Of a stretch of DNA of 64,000 bases, positions 53,922-61,952 are shown piece by piece (within the stretch, counting starts at the first letter, position 1; every line of letters starts with the position of its first letter). Under the pieces are notes generated by a model that ran no database searches, was not told the origin of the DNA, and was given only the letters and a program-made list of their open reading frames with translations. A program made the translations under genes and the position numbers. The stretch spans positions 2,356,001 through 2,420,000 of the forward strand of contig JAHBWV010000001.1 in the NCBI GenBank assembly GCA_019636845.1, given 5' to 3'. Origin of the DNA: Phycisphaeraceae bacterium. GTDB taxonomy: Bacteria > Planctomycetota > Phycisphaerae > Phycisphaerales > UBA1924.

Positions 53922-54716
53922 ATGCTCGACGCACTCTTCGACATCCCTCTCGTCATCACCGGGCCCGCGATCATCATCATCCTCTGCCTCTACTCGGTCG
54001 TCGGACTGCTCATCGTCCGACGCTGCATCCTCCCGCGCCTCCGCGTGCAGATTGCAGACTCGGAGTTCGGCGGCGCGATGCTCCAGGCAGTCATGGTCTT
54101 CTACGGGCTTGCCACCGCCCTCATCGCTGTCGGCGTCTGGCAGTCCTACTCCGACACCTCCAAGATCATTTCGAGCGAGGTGACCGCCATCGCCGCGCTC
54201 TACCGCGACGTCGGCAACTACCCCGAGCCCCTCCGATCAAACCTCCGCTACGACCTTCGCACCTACGTCCGCTACACGATCGACGAGGCCTGGCCCATGC
54301 AGCGCAAGGGGCAGGTCCCGGTCGCGGGCATCGCGCTCGTCGGAGAGTTCCAGTCCCACCTCGCCGCCTTCGAGCCGCCGTCGGAGTCACAGAAAATCCT
54401 GCACGCCGAGACCGTCCGCGCGTACAACAACATGCTCCTCGCACGGCGCCTCCGCCTCGACGCCGTCACCACCGCCCTCCCGACCGTCATGTGGATCGTC
54501 GTCATCGCCGGCGCCTTCATCGGCCTCACCTCATCGTTCTTCTTCAAGGTCGACGACGCCCGCTTCCAGTCCATTCACGCCGTCCTCCTCTCCACCTTCA
54601 TCGGCCTCGTCATCTTCCTCATCGTCGCACTCGACCGCCCCTTCAGAGGCGATCTCGGCCTCACCGCCGCGCCATACCAGCTCATCTACGACCAACTCAT
54701 GACGCCGCGCGACTGA
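53922..54716 (+). CDS. DUF4239 (bestrophin-like) membrane protein
   Basis: 264 residues from the ATG at 53922, which has AGGAG nine bases before it. Four membrane helices in two pairs: AIIIILCLYSVVGLLIV, MLQAVMVFYGLATALIAVGV, LPTVMWIVVIAGAFIGLTSS and LLSTFIGLVIFLIVALDRPF. The long hydrophilic middle contains SEVTAIAALYRDVGNYPEP, the landmark of DUF4239, and the ending LDRPFRGDLG is typical. Function unknown; a bestrophin-like channel is suggested only by family name. Confidence 0.9.
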   Translation: MLDALFDIPLVITGPAIIIILCLYSVVGLLIVRRCILPRLRVQIADSEFGGAMLQAVMVFYGLATALIAVGVWQSYSDTSKIISSEVTAIAALYRDVGNYPEPLRSNLRYDLRTYVRYTIDEAWPMQRKGQVPVAGIALVGEFQSHLAAFEPPSESQKILHAETVRAYNNMLLARRLRLDAVTTALPTVMWIVVIAGAFIGLTSSFFFKVDDARFQSIHAVLLSTFIGLVIFLIVALDRPFRGDLGLTAAPYQLIYDQLMTPRD

Positions 54717-54825
54717 CCCCCGACAACAGACCTCCGCCGCCCTGCTCTTCCCAGCCGCACACGCCCACCCCCTCCAACCTCCTCCCCTATCATCCCCACC
54801 TGACTCTTTCCGCATCTGGCTCGGC

Positions 54826-54859
54826 TTTGCCATGTGCGATTTGACCATTTGCCATTTGG
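54826..54859. repeat. 7-bp imperfect tandem repeat just upstream of icd
   Basis: Units TTTGCCA, TGTGCGA, TTTGACCA, TTTGCCA and TTTGG follow one another, ending eight bases before the ATG at 54867. Confidence 0.75.
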
Positions 54860-54866
54860 AGCCCCC

Positions 54867-56327
<1,461 letters not shown>

Positions 56328-56364
56328 GGCCCGGCCCCGCACCAACCCACCGACCACAAAAAGG

Positions 56365-56394
56365 GAGCCCCGGGCGCAAGCCCGGGGTTCTTTC
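56365..56394 (+). terminator. Intrinsic terminator of icd
   Basis: GAGCCCCGGGC and GCCCGGGGTTC form an 11-bp stem with a GCAA tetraloop, then TTTCATT. It begins 38 bp behind the icd stop. Confidence 0.92.
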
Positions 56395-56424
56395 ATTGGC
56401 CTTTTCCGTGTCCGCTTTGCCCCC

Positions 56425-56456
56425 CACTCCGTCACTCCGTCACTGGGTCACTCCGT
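56425..56456. repeat. 8-bp tandem repeat, four units
   Basis: CACTCCGT, CACTCCGT, CACTGGGT, CACTCCGT. It lies 24 bp before the candidate ATG at 56481. The same unit recurs at 56564. Confidence 0.9.
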
Positions 56457-56480
56457 CACGACTTCTGCTATCCTCTCCAC

Positions 56481-57065
56481 ATGCCCACCCACCCGACCCG
56501 CTCACCCAAGCGCCCCGTCGAGGTCCACATGCCCTCCCCCGACCCCTCCCCTCCCGGCTCCTCCACTCCGTCACTCCGTCACTCTGTCACTCCGTCACTC
56601 TCTCCCCACCCCTCCCCTTCCTACGTCTCCTCCATCCCCTACGAATCCACCCGCATCCACGCCGCGGCCATCTACTGCTCCGACGGCCGCCTCGGCGAGC
56701 ACTTCGACGACCTGCTGCAGCAGGGGTTGGGGCTGCCGCGGTATGACCGGGTGACGCTGCCTGGGGGGCCGGCGTGTCTGGCGGGGCACCCCCAGGCGAC
56801 GCTGGAGGAGAAGGGCGTGATCGACGAGCTCCAGTTCCTCGTCGAGGTCCACAAACTCAAACGCGTCGTCCTCCTCGCCCACCAGGGATGCGCCTTCTAC
56901 TCAACCCGCATCGGCCTCAAGGAACCCCGCCTGGAACTCGTCCAGCGCGCCGACCTCGTCAGAGCCGCGGCGTACGTCCACCAGGTCACCAACCTCACCA
57001 ACATCGAGGCCTACTTCGCCAGACACGTCGAGGGCAAGGTCCAGTTCGAGAGGGTGGAGGTTTGA
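56481..57065 (+). CDS. Beta-carbonic-anhydrase-like protein
   Basis: 194 residues. The core has IYCSDGR (Cys66, Asp68, Arg70) and AHQGCAFY (His134, Cys137), the CxDxR and HxxC zinc-site pattern of beta-carbonic anhydrases, but the protein is shorter and otherwise divergent, so CO2 hydration is not certain. The N-terminal 50 residues are Pro/Ser-rich and partly encoded by an 8-bp tandem repeat; no other start codon lies between the repeat and the core. Codons at about 56700-56815 end mainly in G, unlike the C-ending codons on either side. The AT-rich island begins about 120 bp downstream. Confidence 0.7.
   Translation: MPTHPTRSPKRPVEVHMPSPDPSPPGSSTPSLRHSVTPSLSPHPSPSYVSSIPYESTRIHAAAIYCSDGRLGEHFDDLLQQGLGLPRYDRVTLPGGPACLAGHPQATLEEKGVIDELQFLVEVHKLKRVVLLAHQGCAFYSTRIGLKEPRLELVQRADLVRAAAYVHQVTNLTNIEAYFARHVEGKVQFERVEV
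56564..56603. repeat. 8-bp tandem repeat inside the start of the CA-like gene, five units
   Basis: CACTCCGT, CACTCCGT, CACTCTGT, CACTCCGT, CACTCTCT. In the CA-like frame it encodes Pro-Ser-Leu-Arg-His-Ser-Val-Thr. It is the same unit as at 56425, about 110 bp away. Confidence 0.9.
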
Positions 57066-57187
57066 GGCCAGCCCCCGTAGTCTTGAGATACAATGCGTCC
57101 ATCTGATGACCCCTTGATATACACACACTCGCCACACTATCAGATCATCACAATCGATCTTGTCCGCAGTCCGCTCGGAGTCCTCAA

Positions 57188-58387
57188 ATGATACGAACAT
57201 TCTCTATTATGAATTATCGTTCATGCACTAATGTTGTTTTGGACTTAGTGCCAAATGTAGTTGCGATAATTGGCAAGAACGGCGCAGGGAAATCAAATCT
57301 GCTAAAAGGCATAGATCACGCAGCAACTATTGCAAGTTCACAGAATCCGATCGATCTAAATTGGCTTTCGTCAAATAATGACACTTTCTCTTCGTCAATG
57401 ACGATCGCCGATAGCGATGGCGAGTATTCATACACGATATCAAGCATTTTAGTCACGTTATCTGACAGCAGCAAAGAGACACTCGGGCTCCATGAGCGAC
57501 TCGTGTTTAAGGATCACGCAGGAACAGAAGCAATCTTGATTCATCGACAGGGCGAGCTCGCCGAGTTCCCGACGGCGGGCATTGCCATCGGTATCAATCA
57601 TAGAATGCCAGCAATGTCCGCCGTCTTATCAATGTTTCCAAACAAACACGAACAACTGCTAAAGATTAGACGAGTAAGAGATATCTTGTTATCGGTCCAG
57701 TACTACCCACTGGAGGAGCCTGCGAGCGGCACCTTAATGATCCCCGCGTCCTACTTCGAACAATGGGCTAATGAGTATGAGATAGAAGGCAATCCTAGTA
57801 AGTCTGTTCTGTTGAGATTGGTTTACGCCTCCCAGAGGTCGCCCGGTATATTTGACGAGATCAACTCACTTCTCGGCGACAATGGATTAGATCTGCTAAA
57901 ATCGATCGATGTCGTAAAGGTGGAACTCCCAAAACCAAGACAATCACAGGCAAGCGGCGGATCTCCTGACACAGAAACGAACTACTCAGTGTTTTTTACA
58001 CCGAGCGACAGTCTCGCCGGTGCTGGCGAGTCGTTCCAGTTTCTGGATTTGTCCGTCGGTACTCGAAGAATTATCCGATTGATCACCAGTCTCATATTTG
58101 ATAAACGCTCTGTAATGCTCATTGAACAGCCAGAAGATTCCATCAATCTTTCTGTCATTCATAAAGTTCTCTCACTTCTTCGATCCTATTCGCAGAGTAC
58201 AAAAATTATATTCTCAACACACTCACCCGAGATACTTGACATGTTGGATCCGACAGAAATACGTATAGTGCACGCCGTGAATGGATCTACCGTGGTGCAT
58301 TCGTTAAGCGAAGCTGACGTAGAACACGCGAGACAGTTTCTGCGTAGCGACGGATTATTGTCTGAGTACATCGAATCATTGGAATAA
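57188..58387 (+). CDS. OLD/RecF-type AAA ATPase, putative defence module subunit A
   Basis: 399 residues; GGAG lies eight bases ahead of the ATG. The ABC/SMC-like ATPase is complete: N-terminal MIRTFSIMNYRSCTNVVLDL, Walker A GKNGAGKS (29-36), an ABC-signature-like LSVGTRR (288-294), Walker B MLIEQPE (310-316, with catalytic Glu) and switch His345 in FSTHSPEIL. The central part (about 75-280) is unassigned and helical. Codons are AT-rich (TTT, ATA, AAT frequent), unlike the rest of the window, pointing to horizontal transfer. It is coupled (5 bp) to a DUF4276 gene. ATPases of this class pair with TOPRIM-like effectors in several anti-phage systems. Its specific function is unknown. Confidence 0.9.
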   Translation: MIRTFSIMNYRSCTNVVLDLVPNVVAIIGKNGAGKSNLLKGIDHAATIASSQNPIDLNWLSSNNDTFSSSMTIADSDGEYSYTISSILVTLSDSSKETLGLHERLVFKDHAGTEAILIHRQGELAEFPTAGIAIGINHRMPAMSAVLSMFPNKHEQLLKIRRVRDILLSVQYYPLEEPASGTLMIPASYFEQWANEYEIEGNPSKSVLLRLVYASQRSPGIFDEINSLLGDNGLDLLKSIDVVKVELPKPRQSQASGGSPDTETNYSVFFTPSDSLAGAGESFQFLDLSVGTRRIIRLITSLIFDKRSVMLIEQPEDSINLSVIHKVLSLLRSYSQSTKIIFSTHSPEILDMLDPTEIRIVHAVNGSTVVHSLSEADVEHARQFLRSDGLLSEYIESLE

Positions 58388-58392
58388 ATAAT

Positions 58393-59277
58393 ATGATTGC
58401 GATTCTTGCTGAAGCAAGGTCAGACTTTGACACACTGCGTGTGCTGGTTAGGCGTATCATCGCCGACAAGTCGCTAACGATTGCCGGCAAGGGATACACA
58501 AGTTGTGATGAGCTATGCCGAAAGGGTGGTGGCCTAGTTACCTCGTTTATGCAGAGAGGATTTAGCAGATTCGTTATTTGCCACGATTCCGATAATAATG
58601 ACTCGTTGGCAATAGTAACTAAAATCAGAAACGCTATAACTCGCCCATCGGGAAGTTGTTCGCTGTCGTGTATCATTGTGCCTGTGCAGGAGATTGAAGC
58701 TTGGATTCTTGCGGATGAAATGGCGGTTCGTACTACCATTCCAACCTTTCAACTCTGTGAGACTTTGCATCCAGAGAATGTGCAAAGTCCCAAAGAATAC
58801 ATCGAGCGAGCCTCTCGGAGTGGAAGAACAAGTCCACTGTATAGTCACGCAATACACAATCCAAAAGTCGCAGCCCATTTAGACATAGCAAAGGTGTCAC
58901 GAAAATGCCCCTCCTTTCGTCATCTTGTTCAATCTGTGGTCGCGTGGCGGCCGTCGACGCCTGCACCTGTCGTTGAACTTCATCAGAGATGGGGCGGAAT
59001 CATCTACAGTCCGGATGACAGTGCAATAGTGCGTGCGATAGACGACCTTCAATATCCCGACGACGACCACCCATCGTGCGCGTTGGTGTGTGCGGGTGCT
59101 TATCGCATAGAAATACATCACAAATGCTACATACTTATTGATTTGCAGAATGATGATGGCACACGTGTAAACGCAAGATCACCGCAATACGAATTGGCTG
59201 ACATTAAGCGTATTGTGATTGAACTACGACGTGGTTTGAGGGCATCCGATTTGTGGAGAACGTGGGAGATGTCTTGA
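58393..59277 (+). CDS. DUF4276 (TOPRIM-like) protein with extra C-terminal domain, putative module subunit B
   Basis: 294 residues, no ribosome-binding site, starting 5 bp after the ATPase stop, so translation is probably coupled. DUF4276/TOPRIM-like landmarks: Glu7 in ILAEARSD, the acidic HDSDNND (Asp65, Asp67, Asp70), QEIEAWILAD (Glu100, Glu102) and the helical KYI-like SPKEYIERA with KCPSFRHLVQ at about 171-180. Typical DUF4276 proteins are about 200 residues; here about 110 more follow (185-294), with GGIIYSPDDSAIVRAIDDLQ and AYRIEIHHKCYILIDLQN, which I cannot assign. AT-rich like its partner. Role as metal-dependent nuclease is inferred from the fold only. Confidence 0.88.
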   Translation: MIAILAEARSDFDTLRVLVRRIIADKSLTIAGKGYTSCDELCRKGGGLVTSFMQRGFSRFVICHDSDNNDSLAIVTKIRNAITRPSGSCSLSCIIVPVQEIEAWILADEMAVRTTIPTFQLCETLHPENVQSPKEYIERASRSGRTSPLYSHAIHNPKVAAHLDIAKVSRKCPSFRHLVQSVVAWRPSTPAPVVELHQRWGGIIYSPDDSAIVRAIDDLQYPDDDHPSCALVCAGAYRIEIHHKCYILIDLQNDDGTRVNARSPQYELADIKRIVIELRRGLRASDLWRTWEMS

Positions 59278-59753
59278 TTGCTTTGTTTATGGAGCGAGTT
59301 GTGCGCACGTCGTTTTGCGTGCTATGTTCGAGCCACGATATCTTTGGTGCTCCTCATCTTCTCCTCCGGCGGCGCATTCCATAGGCTGGCAGCGAGCCCC
59401 GACCTCCCGTCCCACCTCGGCTGCTCGCCCTGCGGCAAGCTCGGTGCGCTTCCCGTCCCACCGACGCCGGAGTGCCGCACCTCGCACGCGGCGGGCCTCC
59501 CACCCCCACCCCCCACCGCCGGCCCGGCTCCCCCTTCCGACGCCCACGAAGCGGGCGAGCGATGGTTGCCAGGGGCGCAGCGAACGCCGAAGGCGTGAGC
59601 CAGCCCCTGGAAAAGTCCCCCGCGCAGCGCTTCCTTAGTGGAGCGGGGCGGACGCCCCCGACTCGCTTTCCCACTCCTTCCCGGGCTCGGGCTGGAGCTG
59701 CCTCTTTGGTGGCGTGGGTGTATTCGGTTGGGAAAGAGGGGGAAGAAGAGGGC
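59278..59753. other. No gene recognised, right flank of the AT-rich island
   Basis: About 475 bp. The first 70 bp stay AT-rich, then GC rises sharply. Frames on both strands are Pro/Arg-rich without natural protein character. It may be decayed DNA at the island border. Confidence 0.45.
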
Positions 59754-59795
59754 AATGGGCAATGGGCAATGGGCAGTGGGCAGTGGGCAATGGGC
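59754..59795. repeat. 7-bp tandem repeat, six units
   Basis: AATGGGC three times, AGTGGGC twice, AATGGGC once, without gaps. Intergenic, before the 3' end of the proline-rich gene. Confidence 0.9.
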
Positions 59796-59833
59796 AGCAG
59801 ACAGGGCAGCAGCGCCTGTGCGAGAGGATGTCA

Positions 59834-60829
59834 TCATGGCGCGGCAGAGACCAGCCCTGGGGGAGATTCGGTGGGAGTGGGCGAAGGGCGATGCTCATCC
59901 CCGACGGTCGGCGGCGTGGGAGGATCGGGCGGGGGGACAGGTGGGGGTGCGTGTGGGGGGTTGGGTGGGGGGTTGGGAGGAGGGGCGGGAGGGGGGGAGG
60001 GAGGGGGGGCGGGGTCGAGGGTGGCGAGGAATTCGGCGAGTTCGGGTGGGAGTTCGGCGAGCATCTCGGGGGTGAGGGGCTCGGAGTCGTCGATGTCTGA
60101 GGGGTCGAGGCCGAGTGCCGCGGAGAGGGATTCGAGCTGCTCGACGAGTTGCTCGATGGCGGGAAGGTCGGTGGGCTCGTTGGTCGGAGCGGCGTGGTGG
60201 GTGGTGACCGCCGGCTCGGGGTGGGCTTCGTGATGGTCGGGGACTGGTGAGGAGAGGGTGCGGGAAGGGATGGTTTCTGGAGGGGCGGGTTGGGGGGTGG
60301 GTTGGGGGGGGAGCGGGGTTGGCGCATCGGTCGCGGGGTCTGCTTCGTTGCGGGCGCGGGTTTTGGGGCAGGGGGCGGCGTTGGGATTGAGGCGTGAGAG
60401 CTGGTAGAGGAGCCAGGAGGCCTTGCGTGCGCGTTCGGAGGCGCGGATGTAGTCGGGGTCGGTGAGCGCGGGGCGGTCGGGTGAGGTTGCGAGTGTGCGG
60501 AAGTCTTCGATGATGCGGACGAGGGCGTGGGCGGCCGCGGCGAGGTTGAGGGATGCGGCGAGGCGGAGGTGTGTGTATCCGGCGGACTCGGCGACATCGA
60601 GACGGTCGCGTGTCTGTGGAAGGGCGAGGAGGAGTGTGAGGGCTTCGAGGTCGATGTTGTGCTTTTCAGCGATGGAGACGAGCGAGTGGTGCGGGGAGGC
60701 GAGGTCGGCGATGAGCGATGGTGGGAGAGATGGAACGGGCGCGGGGGGAAGCGGCAGCGGGAGGGGTGTGGAGTCCACGGCTCGGGGAGTGGGGCCGAAG
60801 GGGAGTGATTTCGCGGTGGGAGCGACCAT
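59834..60829 (-). CDS. Uncharacterised protein with helical N-terminal domain and proline-rich tail
   Basis: 331 residues from the ATG at 60829 (60889 is an alternative, neither with a clear ribosome-binding site). Residues about 38-125 are helical and hydrophobic-patterned (LIADLASPHHSLVSIAEKHN, ALTLLLALPQTRDRLD, SLNLAAAAHALVRIIEDFR), perhaps a helix-turn-helix-like DNA-binding unit. The remainder is low complexity, with an acidic segment (SDIDDSEPLTPEMLAELPPEL) and a Pro-rich end made of PPPSPPPAPPPNPPPNPP-like runs, encoded by a long G-rich plus strand. Two 22-bp palindromes lie 52-125 bp upstream of its start. Function unknown. Confidence 0.6.
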   Translation of the reverse strand: MVAPTAKSLPFGPTPRAVDSTPLPLPLPPAPVPSLPPSLIADLASPHHSLVSIAEKHNIDLEALTLLLALPQTRDRLDVAESAGYTHLRLAASLNLAAAAHALVRIIEDFRTLATSPDRPALTDPDYIRASERARKASWLLYQLSRLNPNAAPCPKTRARNEADPATDAPTPLPPQPTPQPAPPETIPSRTLSSPVPDHHEAHPEPAVTTHHAAPTNEPTDLPAIEQLVEQLESLSAALGLDPSDIDDSEPLTPEMLAELPPELAEFLATLDPAPPPSPPPAPPPNPPPNPPHAPPPVPPPDPPTPPTVGDEHRPSPTPTESPPGLVSAAP

Positions 60830-60880
60830 GGCCCGAAGGTATCTCGATGAGGAGTGAAAGCAAGCGGGCGAGGGCGGCGC

Positions 60881-60902
60881 CACTGACAACTGTCTGTCAG
60901 TG
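60881..60902. promoter_or_regulatory. 22-bp palindromic box 1
   Basis: Arms CACTGACA and TGTCAGTG around ACTGTC. Its reverse complement matches box 2 at 60933 in 21 of 22 bases. It sits 52 bp upstream of the minus-strand start at 60829. Confidence 0.75.
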
Positions 60903-60932
60903 GAGTGGTCTGCGCGTCGAGAGGTGGGCGAG

Positions 60933-60954
60933 CCACTGACAGACAGCTGTCAGT
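60933..60954. promoter_or_regulatory. 22-bp palindromic box 2
   Basis: Arms CACTGACA and TGTCAGTG around GACAGC. Box centres are 52 bp apart, close to five DNA turns. Together with box 1 it forms a larger inverted repeat separated by 30 bp. Confidence 0.75.
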
Positions 60955-61076
60955 GAAAGGGTGAAGGCCCCCCCACCCCCATCCCCCCACTTCACCCCCC
61001 CACTTCACCTCGGCTACGCCTGCCATGCCTGCCGTGCCTGCCACTTCTCCTGCTTTGACCGGGTTGAACGGTCCGT

Positions 61077-61105
61077 TTGACCGTGGTTGTCGCTGCGCAT
61101 TGAAT
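61077..61105 (+). promoter_or_regulatory. Probable rpsD promoter
   Basis: TTGACC and TTGAAT are separated by 17 bp. A start near 61112 leaves a leader of about 140 nt before the rpsD ATG, long enough for autogenous control. Confidence 0.45.
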
Positions 61106-61253
61106 AGGGGCTCGAATACGTCCCCGGGAATGCCCGGATCGCACATGCCGGACCGCAGCCGCGGCCACCCGGCGCAGATCGCCGCTCGACCTCCGCACAA
61201 CGGAGCGGCACCCAGGCGGATCAGACCCGACCTGTGGGCGGAAGGAGTTTTTG

Positions 61254-61853
61254 ATGGCTCGTTACACCGGTCCCAAGCTGAAGCTCTCGCGTCGTGTCGG
61301 CACACCCGTCGCGGACATTCCCAAGCACACCTCGAAGCGTGCGCTGACGACGCCGGGCGTCCACGGTTTCCGCGGGCGTCGTTTGCGTGACTACGGGCTG
61401 CGTCTCAATGAGAAGCAGAAGGTCCGCTATCACTACAGCGTGCTGGAGAAGCAGTTCCGGCGTTACCTCGCCGAGGCCGCACGCCGCCCCGGCAACTCTG
61501 GTATGAACCTGATGTCGCTGCTCGAGCAGCGTCTGGACAACGTGGTGCGTCGTGCTGGTCTTGCCCGGACGATCTGGGCCGCGCGGCAGATGGTGGCGCA
61601 CGGGCACGTGCTTGTGAACGGTCGGAAGACTGATCGTCCGTCGTACTCGGCGCAGGTTGGCGATGTGATCACGCTGAAGCCGAAGGCCCAGAAGCTCGCC
61701 CGTGAGGCGATGGAGTCCATGGCTGGGCACGAGGTTCCGGGCTGGATCGAGCTGAACCCCGCCGAGCTGACGCTGAAGATCGTGGCGGTTCCGACGATGG
61801 ACCAGATTCCTTACGACGTGAATCCCAACCTCATCATCGAGCTCTATCGCTGA
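61254..61853 (+). CDS. rpsD: 30S ribosomal protein uS4
   Basis: 199 residues; GAAGGAG stands six bases before the ATG. MARYTGPKLKLSRRVG at the start, GVHGFRGRRLRDYGLRLNEKQKVRYHY and the S4 RNA-binding domain (MNLMSLLEQRLDNVVRRAGLA, GHVLVNGRKTDRPSY) are typical. The N-terminal Cys zinc cluster of some S4 proteins is absent. It stands apart from the rpsM-rpsK-rpoA cluster seen in many bacteria. S4 often represses its own mRNA; the long leader would suit that. Confidence 0.98.
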   Translation: MARYTGPKLKLSRRVGTPVADIPKHTSKRALTTPGVHGFRGRRLRDYGLRLNEKQKVRYHYSVLEKQFRRYLAEAARRPGNSGMNLMSLLEQRLDNVVRRAGLARTIWAARQMVAHGHVLVNGRKTDRPSYSAQVGDVITLKPKAQKLAREAMESMAGHEVPGWIELNPAELTLKIVAVPTMDQIPYDVNPNLIIELYR

Positions 61854-61952
61854 TTGAATTCCCGCAGCGTGGTCGCGAAGGCGATCCCGCTGCCTTTCCG
61901 CGCTGGCCACGGGCCGGGCCTGCCCGCGCCACCGGCCCGCTGGGGACAGCAC

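Noticed and set aside
56425-56603. CRISPR array
   Set aside because: Units are 8 bp and contiguous without spacers; no CRISPR-sized repeat or cas gene occurs in the window.
59635-61305. 556-codon minus-strand open frame
   Set aside because: Overlaps the rpsD start and the proline-rich gene in another frame; Ser/Pro/Thr-rich shadow without family character.
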